This document shows, one piece after another, positions 22,816-35,350 of a stretch of 64,000 nt of DNA. The position numbers and the translations under genes are program-made. Origin of the DNA: Alectoria sarmentosa (taxonomy: Eukaryota > Ascomycota > Lecanoromycetes > Lecanorales > Parmeliaceae); contig WOGZ01000091.1 of NCBI GenBank assembly GCA_009733775.1, positions 48,336-112,335 on the forward strand, given 5' to 3'. The first letter of the stretch is position 1; every line of letters starts with the position of its first letter. Below the pieces are notes generated by a model that worked only from the letters and a program-made list of their open reading frames with translations, made no database searches and had not been told where the DNA came from.

Positions 22816-25800
22816 ATCTTATAAGGTCAAGTAGTGCGCAAAATAAAATGTTATTAAAGAGTGCACCAATCATAAATGAAAGGATTTCAGAAATGATTAT
22901 CCTTATTAATCAGCTACAATAAACCTATTCTCGATATTTTGACAAATTATTTTAACACACATTTGTTGTGTAAAATTAACAGTCGAACTCGTTATTACGC
23001 TCAATATATCACGCGTGCAAATCAATTTTTATATCAGATTATTCTTGATATTTAATTTTCAATTTCATTTTGAATTTATTATTTTATCTTTTCAATTATA
23101 AATCAAGATTTTTCAAAAAGCATTTTAATAAAAGTTGAATCTCTTTTCAAAATTTATTCTCGCATTTTAAAAGATTCGTTAAAAAATCGTTGAAAAGTCG
23201 TTGAAGAGTCATTGAAGAGTCGTTAAAAAAAGCCACCTTTTTTTCACGCTGCAACATTAATATAACACATGTTACTTTATATTTATACAATGTATCACAT
23301 ATAGCATTTATGATTATAATTCGTATTGTACATTGCGCGACTGCGAAATCAAAATGTGAAAATCTATAAAAATAAATAAATAGAACATAATCATCTTTGC
23401 ATTTCTTTTCTTTATTTCAAGCGTCTCCTTTATCATATGCGTCGAGAATTACATTTTTTATTCAAGTCTATCGTGTTAGAAATGTTCGCCTTTATTCAAA
23501 TTTATCGTTGTTAATCAGTTTTTAAAGCGTTCAAATACACACATACACATTTGATAACCTTATATCGTTTTTATTTATTCATTGTCTGCACACATTTTAT
23601 TAAAAATATCAAAATATACACATATCGCAGCGCATACCTTGCGAAATCTAAATGCATCTTTGTCGTTTATTTTGTTTTCAAAATGTTCATTTTGAAGAAA
23701 CATCGACGTGAATCGTAATATTAACGTAATTCATTTCATCAAGCGCATCGATTTATATCATATTATCAAATTTTTCAAATCTTTAAAAAAGATATGCTGA
23801 GAAAAGAAGAGCGATTCGATATTTATAATAACATCGTGATAATAATGAGATGATAATTAAAATAAGATATTAAGATGAATGTTGAAATGAATGTTTATAC
23901 GTTAAAATGAATGTTGATGTCACATTATCATTAATGTGTATTCTTATTAAACTTTAAAATGAAAAAAACATATTTATTTTTTCGCGTGCAGAAAACGCAA
24001 AATTCGATTTATATATTTTAAAATCAATGATTATATCTTTTTTTTTGATTAAACATTTATCATATATTTATTATCGCACAAATTCTTTAAAATAAAAGAC
24101 TTATAAATTTTGTCAACACGTCTTTCATATTAATTATCATCGATTTATCTCATATCAATTGTAGAAAAAGCACACACATTTATTTATGTTACGCATTTTA
24201 ATTTTGTTATATATTCATTTTCATTGTCATTATTAAACGTTATTAAGATTGATTTATTTTTTTGCGATGCATATAAGAAAGTTGTCATCGTATCTCGAGA
24301 AAATATGAATTTTTGTATATGATCATAAAAGTTACAACTTTAAAAACGCGATTTGATTACGCATTTATCAGCGAAACTTGTAAACAATGTTATAAAACAT
24401 AACGTTATTAATAATTGCGAAAGATAATATAAAAAAAGAAGAAAATGAAGAAAATATATAAAGAATAACTTATTATGCATTGAAAATGATTTGAAAAATA
24501 ATTATTAAACTTGAAATGTTGTATTTTAATGCGTAAAATATAATTTAATAAACATTTTATTATTATATATTATAAACGCTATCGCAATCTTAAAGGTTTT
24601 AAAAAAATTTAAAAAAAAAATTATCTCATCAATTTCACTCATTTCATTTCATCGTCGCATCGTTTCATAATTATAACATTTTATAATATTACATCTTTTG
24701 AAAACATAATATATTAATCATCAACGTCGTTTAATGATATATTGTGTTCTTTATATAATTTCTAATAATATATATATAATTGAAAATAAATGTTTGAGAG
24801 ATGTCTTTAATAAACAATTAACGCATATCAAAAAGAAACTCTTTATAATCGAATTATGTAAATCGATAATGTTTATCTTTTGATTAATTCGTATATGTCC
24901 TTTATGCTCATTTTTTGAATAATTATTAATAATAAAAAGATGATAAAATAAGAGATTAATTGATGAACTTTATTGAAAGTTTGATTAAATAATAATATAT
25001 AATAATGTGTGATGATAAATTTATGAAAATATTAATTTTGAATTGATGTTAAAATTATGAAAAGAATAATGAACTTATAATGTTAATGATATAAAAACGT
25101 AAATGTTATAAAGATTAATTTTTTATCAAATAGTCGTTTTCGAAAATAGCGATATGTGTTGCGTAAATTTATGCACATTAAAATATTTAAAAAATCGCTT
25201 TTCGATATTTTCAAATTTTTGCGCATTTTTTTCCGTTATTCGAATGATTTTATATCAAATAACATGTTATATAAGATAAAAAAAAAAGATATAACATAAA
25301 CATTTTATAAGAAATATGTAAAATGCACATAAATTTCTAATAACGTCTATCTCATTTTTATCCCAAAACATCGAATTCATATTAAAATATAATGAAATTC
25401 ATTCATATATAATATTTAACGAATAAATCATATAATTTATTTAATAAATTTTGAGAAATTTGAATTAATCACATAAATTGAATATTATAATTGCAATATA
25501 AGAATAAAGCGTGCTCGCCTCTTTCGAAACCTTTTTTAATATCATTATTTCGCTTTATACGATTAATTTGCAAAATATAATATTTCTTTACATCGATGTT
25601 TAAAAGTTTAACAATGTTCGTTATTATAAATTTTTTTTAATAAAACATTTTGAAAATAAAGTCGAGCTTTATTTTTCTAAAGTTTTTCATTATAATCATT
25701 TTCGCAAATAATCGTATACGTCTTTTTGAAAATTTATATAAAAAGACGTTATCGATTTGAATTATCGTTACATCTCAAATAATAACGAAGTTTTCGATAT

Positions 25801-25898
25801 TAAACATAATTCGATGTTTAAATTTTTTATTACGTTCTATTAATAATCGCTTCAATATAACAATTTAATTTCATATTAATTAATAATGTTATATTTTC
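22816..25898. other. 3.1-kb AT-rich stretch, nothing recognised
   Basis: No long open frame, LTR or terminal repeat seen. A short run of GTCGTTGAAGAGTC-like direct repeats lies at 23165-23230. Base composition is mutated but slightly less CpG-dominated than in the elements. Confidence 0.4.
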
Positions 25899-26086
25899 TG
25901 TCAGGACCAGCATAGAGTCTGAGGTCATATGGGTGTATGTAACGAGGATAATAAGTCTAGGGAGCTATGTAGAGGGAGGGAGGCCTATATGTAGGTCCCT
26001 GGACCACGCTAGGCCCGATGGGGCATAGCCGGTGTCATGGCATGAAAGGGTGTCAAAGGGATGCCATGTAGGGTACGCTCGTAACA
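25899..26086 (-). repeat. Element F LTR1 (unmutated)
   Basis: 188 bp, begins TGTCAGGACC and ends CTCGTAACA. GC-rich compared with its surroundings. Confidence 0.85.
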
Positions 26087-26101
26087 CTATCCCCCCCTCT
26101 C
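26087..26101 (-). other. Element F polypurine tract
   Basis: Plus strand CTATCCCCCCCTCTC; read on the minus strand it is a purine run directly before the LTR, the usual plus-strand primer. The equivalent sits after LTR2 at 26815. Confidence 0.6.
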
Positions 26102-26658
26102 AGTAGCGGTGGCCCCCAGCGCTGTAAACCCAGGAGACGTACGCCTGCCGCTTGCCTTGCGCCTCCGAAATCCATAATCCTTGCCTGTTCGAAGTGGAGA
26201 AGATTGCTCGTAGTAGCAGCATCTAATCTGAATGGATCCAAATCGTTCAAAAACAGCATGTCCGATGTTTTGCCGGATCGCATGCTGGTCTGACATTGCG
26301 CTAGCTGTATGTGGTTTAGGGTGTCGGTGTTGTTGTTGCATGTCTGCTGTTGAGACGCTGGGAATGCGTACATTGCGTCTCCTTTGCTGGTGGTGTTGAC
26401 ACATAGTAGCTGCTGGGGACATTACAGGCCTTGCCGTTGCTCTCCAAATCCTTCTCCAAGCTTCTGATAGCTCCCATCTAGAATCGAAGAAAATCCATCG
26501 CATGCATGTGTGTCATCCTCCTTCAACACCTGCTGGCAGCCTGGCCTGGGAGCTCCACTGTGTCTTGGCCTTGTGTCTCCCATGCTCTTGCCATCAAATA
26601 ATCCATGTAGAATCGAATTGCCGTTTGGTAGCAGGCTCACTATGTGTCAACACCACAA
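26087..26658 (-). pseudogene. Element F internal segment 1, shortened
   Basis: A 572-bp unmutated segment between LTR1 and LTR2. Several overlapping minus-strand openings exist (for example 26087-26503 and 26422-26640), none with a domain I recognise. Parts match mutated sequence at about 27510-27660 in segment 2. The segment therefore looks like an internally deleted copy that kept its two ends. Confidence 0.45.
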
Positions 26659-26814
26659 TGTCAGGACCAGCATAGAGTCTGAGGTCATATGGGTGTATGT
26701 AACGAGGATAATAAGTTTAGGGAACTATGTATGAGGGAGGAGGCCTATATATAGGTCCCTGGACCACGCTAGGGCCGGAGGGCCGATAGGGCTGAATAAG
26801 GTACGCTCGTAACA
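26659..26814 (-). repeat. Element F LTR2, variant
   Basis: 156 bp with the same first about 120 bp and the same end as LTR1, but about 30 bp shorter before the end. It is followed by the same CTATTCCCCCC tract as LTR1, so it is a real LTR and not a random repeat. Confidence 0.8.
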
Positions 26815-29591
26815 CTATTCCCCCCTTCAAATAACGATGACCCCCATCGCTATAGGTCGTAAACCTTCCTTATCGATGACATCAATGAAGGTCATACACA
26901 GTTCCTGTGTGAAAGAATCGCTATGCATGCATGCTGAGAAAATCAATCAAAAACAAAGAAATTTTGATGTCCCAGTAACGTTCCTTTCTCCGACGACGAC
27001 AGCGACATCGATATCATACTTAAGAGGTTCGCTAATAGCTTCGTCGCGAACCTGATATCATAACATCACAGGGCTTCAAGAATAAAGAAGATTGATATAA
27101 AAATGGGCAAATGATGACCACAAACGCAATTTAATGTTTCGATGACATAATGATCCTTTTTTGAACTCGATATCGCAACCATGAGACAAATCATGAAATA
27201 ATACGATGTGATTGATTCGGGTGGTTTCGAGCCGCAGACGTTAAACCTTATTTAAACATCGCATGCGTTCTGATGATGATCTGAGTAGTCTTCTCCATAA
27301 GATATCACATATGTGATATAAAACGAGGCCATCAACGGCGATAATGAGGTCTCAGAATGCCGCCATAAGGCTTTTATAAATGTTTTTGATATGAGTAAAG
27401 GAGGTCACGTGTCCGTTTAAATCGATATGTCGTTATCATTAAGTAATAAGCCTCTGAACAATCGACTTTGATGATAACGCAAAACGAAACTTAAACGCAT
27501 TTCCGAAACGTCGAATGAATTCAAATCGCTCAAAAACAGCATATTCGAAATTTTACCGAATCATATACTAATTAATTAATCGTATAAGATGCTGGGGATA
27601 CGTCATATCGTATCTCTCTTGTTGTTGATGTTAACACATAATAACAGCTGGAAATCACGAATTTGAATTAACTCCGCGATCAAATCATATATTATTCTAA
27701 CGATATCAGGTCTCTCAGTTGAACTGAGTGTTAATAAGCCTGATTGATATGTGACTCTGCTCTTGACTGCGGAGCAATTCAAGATCTTTTCAACGTCGAT
27801 ATTCTTTTAAATCAAAACGAGAAATAATAGCGTATTTGTCACAATCCTTATATACAATCTCAAGTCTTATTTTAACGTATTGTTTAGCGAATATATTCGA
27901 CTTTTTGATGACGTTTTTTTTTATACTGAGTCGTTGATAAAAATTAACCCGTATCAAATATTTTTTATGCTATGAAAATGTTTAATCTCGTTCGATACTT
28001 ATCATCATATGTGTTTTTTATAATCGTTTGATAATATTGCCTTTTAAACATTTTATTAATTAACGATTTTATAATTAATCATCAACGATATATCTTATAA
28101 ACTCTGTATAAAACTTCGAAAATAACTGTTCGACTTTCTATTTGAAGTTTTTACAAATATGCTAATTTGTCTTATATTCGATATGTGATGATGTTTCGTA
28201 AAGATCGCTAAGTTGATTTAAAACGTTTTTAATAATAATGTAAGAATTTGCAGTAGAATTTCGACGTTTGAATATTATATATTCGCTTGCCTTTTTATCA
28301 AACCGCGATATAACATAATTAATTTAAAATGCGTCGATAAGATAATGATTTTTGTTAAAGCGAAATTTGTTTTGAATTCGTAATTTTCAATCCTCATATC
28401 GGAATTTATCAATATTATTAAAAATAAATAAATTTGATAGTTTAAAACTGAGTATAAATCTAAGTGACTATTCGAATTTGATTAACGTTTTCGAAGGCCG
28501 ATATGTTTTCAGCGCTTCAAGATCTCGTAATGAAGACGGAGGAGAAGATGTAAAGCTATCATATGATTTTTAACTCTATAATTCTTGATTTGTAGGCTGT
28601 CTCTTCAATTAATTCTTCTAAAATCGCTGATAAAGGCCTTTAATAGACAAAAAGCGTTATATTTATAATATGCGTAATCGTGGCGAATTGAGAGACGAAT
28701 AGCGAGTATATAAGTCTTCATATATAAAATAAAACTAATCACGATATGTAAATGATCGTTATTGTGAAAAAACGTATCTTGATATTGATGTAATGTTTTG
28801 CTGAGAAGAAGTTATAATGTGTTATAAAATAAATGTAGCGATAAATCAGATCGATGACTTAAAAAAGAGATCGATATTAATAAGATAGCGATGAAGAGAT
28901 CTTTGAAATTTCAATATTATAAAAGTACGTTCAAGGTGAAAAAGATACTGATTCTCTATGAAAAGATATGAGATCTCGAATAAAAATGTCGTAAATGTAG
29001 CGATAGCACTTTTTTTTTTTTGGCGTGCTATATCAAGATAAGGGTAAAGATTTGATTTAAAAAGACGATAGGCTAATGTTAAATGTGTTTCTCTGATTAC
29101 TGAATATCAAGACTTGATGTGTTTAAATCGTGTTGAGAATTTTGATAAAGGCTTCATTGTGAATATCGAAATTGTGTTGTTTCTTTCGAAGACGACAGCG
29201 ATGTCATTTCTTGATCGTTTGACTCGCCGTAAAGAATATAGGTACTTCGTGTATCGATCTTTCGAATGAATGTGATTTTATGAAGTGATATGTTGTCTCG
29301 TTATGAAGTGGAATTGCAGCGGAGTTGTATTGCGAAGCGGAGAAGAATATCCTTGAAAGACGATATAAAACTCGTTTTTTGATGGATTGAACTGCTGTTG
29401 AAAGCCTGAATAGTGTAATAAATGTTCTTTCGAACGATGTAGGTTGCAATGAAAGTTTCTTTTGAATGTGAGATGTTTGTATAATAAAAAAACTTAACGT
29501 GTTCTTTATTAGGCTCGATCGCTTGTTTCGAGTAAATAAAAAACCCGTCAATTTTCTTCGCCGAGAGGGGTACGAAGAAGATTTATTATAA
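26815..29591 (-). pseudogene. Element F internal segment 2, mutated, product not recognised
   Basis: 2.8 kb between LTR2 and LTR3. Mutation increases from left to right. The longest minus-strand opening is 29204-29551 (115 codons), next to LTR3 where gag is expected. It is Ser/Phe/Ile-rich and shows no domain. The sequence near 28470-28620 reads as a Glu/Ala-rich helix on the minus strand. No reverse transcriptase motif was found. Confidence 0.4.
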
Positions 29592-29779
29592 TGTTAGAAT
29601 CAGCATAGAGTTTAAGATTATATAAGTGTATATAACGAGAATAATAAGTTTAGAGAGTTATGTAAAGAAAAAGAGATTTATATGTAGATCTCTAGATCAC
29701 GCTAGACTCGATGGGGCATAGTCGATGTTATGGCATGAAAGGATGTTAAAGAAATGTTATGTAGGATACGCTCGTAACA
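29592..29779 (-). repeat. Element F LTR3 (mutated)
   Basis: 188 bp, aligns to LTR1 without gaps, with 38 differences by hand count, all C-to-T or G-to-A. Confidence 0.85.
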
Positions 29780-31187
29780 TTTTTGAATGAATAAGAAAAT
29801 ATACGCAAGCATTAAAATCGAAAAAAATTAATTTTTATCGATTAATAAAATTGAATTTTTGATATTATTGCAAATTAACACGTTTAAGCGATATTATATT
29901 AAACTTTTTATAATTTATCTCGTAAACATTTTATAATATAATGAAAAAAGAATTATTAATAACAAATTGTTCAAATTATAACGATCAATTTAAATCTTTT
30001 TATATATACGTTCGATTTAAACATTTCAACGTTAATGATTTTTATAAATTGCATCTTCGATAATTAATATTTGAAATTAAAACGTTTCATTATTTCATTT
30101 CTCAAATTTCGAATAAAATAACAAATTAATTAAAAAAGTAAAATATTTTAAATATATTTTTAATATCTTCATAATTAATTTAATAAAAATCAACGAAAAG
30201 AAATCGTAAAATTTGATATAAGTTTTTTTTAATTAATAAAATCTTCTTTATTTCTCGAAAATTGATTTAAATTATAATCTTTTTAAAAAATCTTTTTATG
30301 ATGAATTAATAAATAATCATTGATAATGATAATAGCGAAACTTATTTATGTTTATTTTTATCATTTAAAGTAATGCAATTGTTAAAAATGATATATTTAA
30401 TAATTATGTTTTTATAATATAAAGCAGCGATACATTTGAGCGTGTTATAACATTTCAAATAGTTATTATTTGCTTTATAACGTCTTCTTTTATTTCAAAA
30501 AATTTCATTAAATGTTCGTATTTTAATCGTTTCAAATGTTATAATTCGTTATTCTTAAATGTGTTATTTATTTTGAATTTATTATTTAAAATTTTAATGA
30601 GCATTATGTGTTTAAAAGAAATAAAATAATCGTCGCATTTGAAATTTTTGAAATAAATGAATATAACGCATTAATAAAGTTTTTGAAATGTTTTTTTCGA
30701 TTATAATAACAATGATATTATATTCTTTTAATCGATTAAATTAATATTTTGAATTAATATCACGATATTGTTTTTTGTTATAACAACGTAATACGAAATT
30801 ATTGAATTAACGTTATTAAAATTCAACGTCGAAGACATGATTGTTTTTATAACTCTTAAATATATAAAATTAATTTATTTAATTTATAATCAAATGCGTA
30901 AAAATAAAACGTAATGATAAAAAGTTTATCGTATTTTTATATTCGATAATTAATAAAATGATATTTTGACGATTATAAATAATTTCAATTAAATGAGAAA
31001 AAAAAGTGTCGAAATTCAACGTAATAAATATTCGCATTAACGTTAATGAATATGATAACGAATAATATATGTTACGCTTATTTGATGATTTCGACGTATT
31101 TTGAATATATTATATCTTCAAATTTGTTTTATATGATATTTAAAGATGATGCGATATTGATTAACGAAGTTTATTTAGATTTTGTTA
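29780..31187. other. AT-rich spacer, nothing recognised
   Basis: No supported gene. Together with the sequence right of 44865 it formed the target of gypsy G. Confidence 0.4.
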
Positions 31188-31192
31188 TGGGC

Positions 31193-31377
31193 AAGCAGTT
31201 ATTCTGTCAAGGTATTTACCTCGCTTAACAATTGCGATTGTCAAACAAATATCTTGCCAAGCTTATAACTTTTTGACAAGATTATATGTAGTTAAATCGG
31301 TTAGAAATAATCATTCTTTTTACACACAATCATTGATTATAAACGTTTTATTATCACGTTCGTAATAAATGATAGCA
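31193..31377 (+). repeat. Gypsy G 5' LTR
   Basis: 185 bp, begins TGTTATGGGCAAGCAG; the terminal CA is now TA. It is less mutated than the 3' LTR. Confidence 0.9.
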
Positions 31378-31379
31378 AC

Positions 31380-31389
31380 ATTAGATTTG
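31380..31389 (+). other. Gypsy G primer binding site
   Basis: TGATAGCAAC two bases after the LTR. With G restored at the third base it fits a TGGTAGC-type site complementary to a tRNA 3' end ending GCTACCA, as in initiator tRNA-Met. Confidence 0.5.
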
Positions 31390-32390
31390 CTTATTAAAGC
31401 ATTAATTTTTCAACATCAGCTTTAATATGCATCGATTTAATGACATCAATTATCTTACGACAGCATCAATTTATTGACATCAATTATCTGTCTTCAATTT
31501 CTGTTATAAGTTCATTTATTTTCGAATTATCTTCATCATTAAAACATTGTTCGATAATTTGATTATCTCGACAACTTCTCGTGACGTCGTCGTTTAAACT
31601 TGACAATTATGGGATTTTCTTGCTTTCGACCATCAGTCGAATAATCTCATCGATCAAACTTTTCGATTAATCATAAACCGTTTTATGAAAAATTCTTTTA
31701 GGTTTGTTAAAACAATTACGTTAACATCTTTCGTTATTATAATAATAAGAAATTAACGAGCACGTTCTCGTTCTTTCTCATTTAATTCTTTTATCGAATT
31801 ATATTGAACGTGATTAAAAGATTGAATTATCGATCGAGCCTCATTTAAAATAACAATTCGTATTTTTCAAGCGGTTATAATACAGTTACGCCGTCTTTTC
31901 GAAGATCCGCTTTTTATAAAAATCACGTTTTACATTTCGCCAATTGTTATTTCTGAGTTTACGACGTTAAATTTAAATAATTCCGAAGTCATTATGAGAG
32001 TAACGTTTATTTTCACAATTGAAATTATACGAAACATATTTAAGTCGTTTACGTCTCCTCTTGTTATAATTATCAATATTTCAAAAACATAACGAAACGA
32101 GATAATTGTTATCATAACATAAATTATCGTCATAATTAATTAAATTATTTCGCAAATTCGTTTTATTATAAAAATAAGACCTTTATATTTTGAGCACGAA
32201 ACATTAATTATTTTGATTTAAATTTTCAAATTGTTTCGATAAAAATCAAAGATATTTATAATATTTATTATAATGTTTTTAATTTCATTAATCGATTACG
32301 TGTTAAAATAACGATCATGAAAGTAATAATGCTTTATCAGAATGTTGAGTCTTATTTATTAAAAGTTATCGACGATTAATATACGAATCA
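31390..32390 (+). other. Gypsy G leader and start of gag
   Basis: No domain recognised. Repeated CATCAATT-type motifs occur at 31410-31500. The minus-strand opening at 31930-32133 is on the wrong strand and is probably a shadow. Confidence 0.4.
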
Positions 32391-33720
32391 ATTCATTCAC
32401 ATCAATAGAATAAATTTATGAAACGATTTTGATGACGTTAAAGAATGATATAATGTATTAAAAGCGAGATTTCGTGATTCGTTAAAAAAATCACTCATTT
32501 TGTTAAAAGTAGTTCATTATATTATTAAAGATGTTTATAACAAAAAAGATTTTACGAATTACGTTTTTAATATCGTTTTTAATGATAAAAACGTTAACAT
32601 TATAATTATCGATGCGATATAAATATTTCTCATTTATAAATATATGAATAACGAATTAAAAAGAGATTTTTTTAAATTTATGAATATATCAATCGTGTTT
32701 AATTTGCTCGAGGAATTACGTTATCAAAAAAATATTTGATTTAACATTTATGAAAAAGATTATGAAGTAAGATTTTTGATAATTACGTTTTCGAATTATC
32801 AAGAAAAGAATAAACAATAAAATTAATATGTTAATAATTCTTTTCGTAATTTTTAACGTTTTTATAATAATAATGAATTCGGAAATTATAATGAATTTGT
32901 AAGGTTTTATTTTGATGATTCGAATCTTTATCGATTTTTTTTTTATGATGATATTAATTATTAAAATAATAATAATAATTAGTAATAACAGCAGCAATAA
33001 CAATTATAAATTATTCAAAAACAATAACGTTCGTTATTTGGGACTCGTCAGTTTTTATAGATCATTAATGAAAACGTAAACGAGTTTTCTAAGCAAAATC
33101 AGTGTTATTAATAAAACGCAAATATTTATGATGATAACAAAAATTCGTTTAGGCCTTATAATAACGGATTTCAGCGACGACCTTTGATTAAAACATATCA
33201 ACATAATATCGAAAATCAAGAAAACGAGGGTTAAAAAAACGAGTTATTAATAAATGAACAAATTGAATATGATGTTTACGAAGATGTTTTTTATGAGAAT
33301 GCATTTTAATAAGAAACGAAATTTTATGAGCACAATTATGTCGACGAGAAAATATAGAATTCAGATTTAATGAAAACAAATTTTCTTACGAAACTCGTAT
33401 AATCATATCGTTATCGATTATATAACATTAATTTTAAATTTAATAATCAATTGCATAAACATTTACGCATCATTTATAATAAATATAAATTCTTAATAAG
33501 AAATTTCATTATTATGAATTTTAATGCTATTAACAAATTCGCAATTATTATCACGATTATTATTTTAATCGAAATTATCTCATTTATGATAATGACTTTT
33601 CATGTTTCAAAAGTCGTGCATTTAAATGTTACGAATGTCATAATAAAAGAATATGTTTTTCGAAAATATCGCTTCGTTACAACTTTGATAATGTTCGTTT
33701 TAATTAAATAAGATTATGAG
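32391..33720 (+). pseudogene. Gypsy G gag with zinc knuckle
   Basis: From about 32391 to 32820 the plus strand reads, through TGA/TAA stops at likely Trp and Gln sites, as the gypsy gag/capsid domain: an aromatic-rich start, LKARFRDS, and a Leu-rich end near LLEEL. A basic linker follows, and at 33627-33669 lies a CCHC zinc knuckle split by a one-base insertion. Gag packages the element RNA. The gene is cut off downstream by the insertion of copia C at 34020. Confidence 0.7.
33627..33669 (+). other. Gypsy G CCHC zinc knuckle, frameshifted
   Basis: TGT-TAC-GAA-TGT gives Cys-x2-Cys. After an A run the frame moves by one and continues with codons for Lys, Gly/Glu, His/Tyr, four residues and Cys/Tyr. 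An extra A in the AAAA run explains the break. Confidence 0.6.
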
Positions 33721-34019
33721 TTTTGCTTCGATATGAAATATATCATAAACCTTATCGATTAAAAATTCTTATTTGAAATCTTTTCAAATATCGTTATCAA
33801 AAAAATGTCGACATTTATGATTATAAGAGATATTGACGTTAATATGCATAATGTTAATGAATATATCAAATTATAGATTTATTTATTTGATAAAAATGGC
33901 ATAATTAAAATAAAAAAAAAATTCATATCGTTGATAATTTTGTTATTAAAGCATTTATCAACATTAACATTATGAAGTCAAAAGATATGATTCTCGATAT
34001 ATAAAAAAATGTTATAATC

Positions 34020-34144
34020 TATCGAAATTCAGGTCACGTGATATGTCACGTAACACGAACGCATGCGTTCGTAACATAGGTCGCATTTTCCTTCGTAGCA
34101 CTCTTAGAGGAATACATTTAAATGTTTTACATTATATTTTCATA
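34020..34144 (+). repeat. Copia-1 copy C 5' LTR
   Basis: 125 bp, TATCGAAATTCAGG to TTTTCATA (TG and CA each mutated once). Holds the 18-bp palindrome at 34055-34072. Confidence 0.9.
34055..34072. promoter_or_regulatory. LTR palindrome, perfect after mutation
   Basis: ACGAACGCATGCGTTCGT equals its reverse complement. Compared with copy A, both arms changed symmetrically, G-to-A on one side and C-to-T on the other. Confidence 0.5.
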
Positions 34145-34156
34145 GGTTATGAATTC
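34145..34156 (+). other. Copia-1 copy C primer binding site (half tRNA-iMet)
   Basis: GGTTATGAATTC immediately after the LTR; differs from GGTTATGAGCCC by one G-to-A and two C-to-T changes. Confidence 0.8.
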
Positions 34157-34600
34157 GAATTTGTCCAACGATCGTTATAAGCATGATTTATCTATTCATC
34201 ATTATGATTATAATTGTTTTCAAACATTTTATATTCATCGCAATGAGATAATTAATTATAAAGGTCTTCATTTATTAACCTTTTTGAGATGAGCAATTTT
34301 CATTTACAAAATACCTAATCTTTGAATTTAAACGATTATGATTCGAAATTCGAAGATTGAGAGTCTCTCAACTTTCGACGAGTCGAAATTATTCGCTTTT
34401 AATCGAAGTCGTATGCGATTTGCGATCGTGCGATCGAATCATAATAAAACTTTTATAATATTGTTAATTTCCCTACGTGAAACACACTAAATAAAGAAAA
34501 ATGCGCTTTTGTTTTTATGACATTTCATTAAATTAATGATTTGCATTTTCAACGATATATCGAATTAATAAAATAAATTGAATAATTGAATGTTAACATC
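34157..34600 (+). other. Copia-1 copy C leader
   Basis: Shared with copies A and B. Contains TTTCGACGAGTCGAAA (34373-34388), a perfect 16-bp palindrome, and a TTAATTTCCCTACGTG block near 34465. Confidence 0.65.
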
Positions 34601-35350
34601 ATTATTAATTTGATCATCGTTTAAAACAATTTAAAGTTGACTTCATTATTATTTAAACGTTTAAAATTTTATTTGAAATCAAAAATAATAAACTTTATGT
34701 GTTAAAGTTAACGTTTTGATCTCAAAAACCTTTTGAAAAAAAAAATTAAGGTTTTATCATCGAATTTTTCATTTATTATCGATAACATTTTATTATCGTG
34801 ATTATGAAATTTGATTAATTTCAATTTTATAATGATAATTATCGAAACGAATATCTTAAATTCGAATTTTTAATTGAATAACATAAAAAGAATGCGAATT
34901 TTTTAAAAAGATTTACACGTTTATAATTGTATTCAATATAATCTCAATCGAATTCAATCTTTATTATTAAATTCAAAATCAAATCCTTTATATCATTAAT
35001 ATCATTTCATTATAATATTATCATTTAAATTTATCGTCAATTTTCACATAAACATTTTTTATTGTTATTATAAAACCTTGAAATATAACGATAACAATTA
35101 ATTAATATTAATAAGAATTTAAATGACTTTGACGAAGATTAATAAAGCATTTATTTCATTTTTTTCATATTATTATCGTGTGATAACGATTTTGAAATTA
35201 ATGAGAAATCATTTGACGTTTTAAACGATATCGAAATCTTTGATTTACGCGTTAAAGATAAACGATCTTATTCATCAATTTTTTTTGAAATGTTCGAATC
35301 GTTTTTTAAATTATCATTAAATTTATTTGTTTTGATCTTTTTTCAGAGCG
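34600..35350 (+). pseudogene. Copia-1 copy C gag
   Basis: Plus-strand counterpart of the copy B gag relic; the best readable segment is 35122-35345. Between it and the protease (35350-36420) lies the C-terminal gag, where the sense codons at about 36175-36230 suggest a Cys/His knuckle mutated to Tyr. The minus-strand opening at 35912-36277 is an antisense shadow, also present in copies A and B. Confidence 0.55.

Larger units (their letters stand above)
25899..29779 (-). mobile_element. LTR element F with three LTRs
   Basis: Outer LTRs at 25899-26086 and 29592-29779 (188 bp each) are flanked by TTTTC and TTTTT, a TSD with one C-to-T change. A third, shorter LTR of the same family lies at 26659-26814. 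Minus orientation is inferred from the purine-rich tract next to LTR1 read on the minus strand. The left third keeps near-normal GC while the right part is strongly mutated. I could not identify the polymerase, so whether it is gypsy or copia is open. Confidence 0.75.

Noticed and set aside
32716..33003. Minus-strand opening of 95 codons, nearly all Ile and Leu
   Set aside because: Antisense of the AT-rich gag linker of gypsy G; the composition is a by-product of AAT/AAC repeats.
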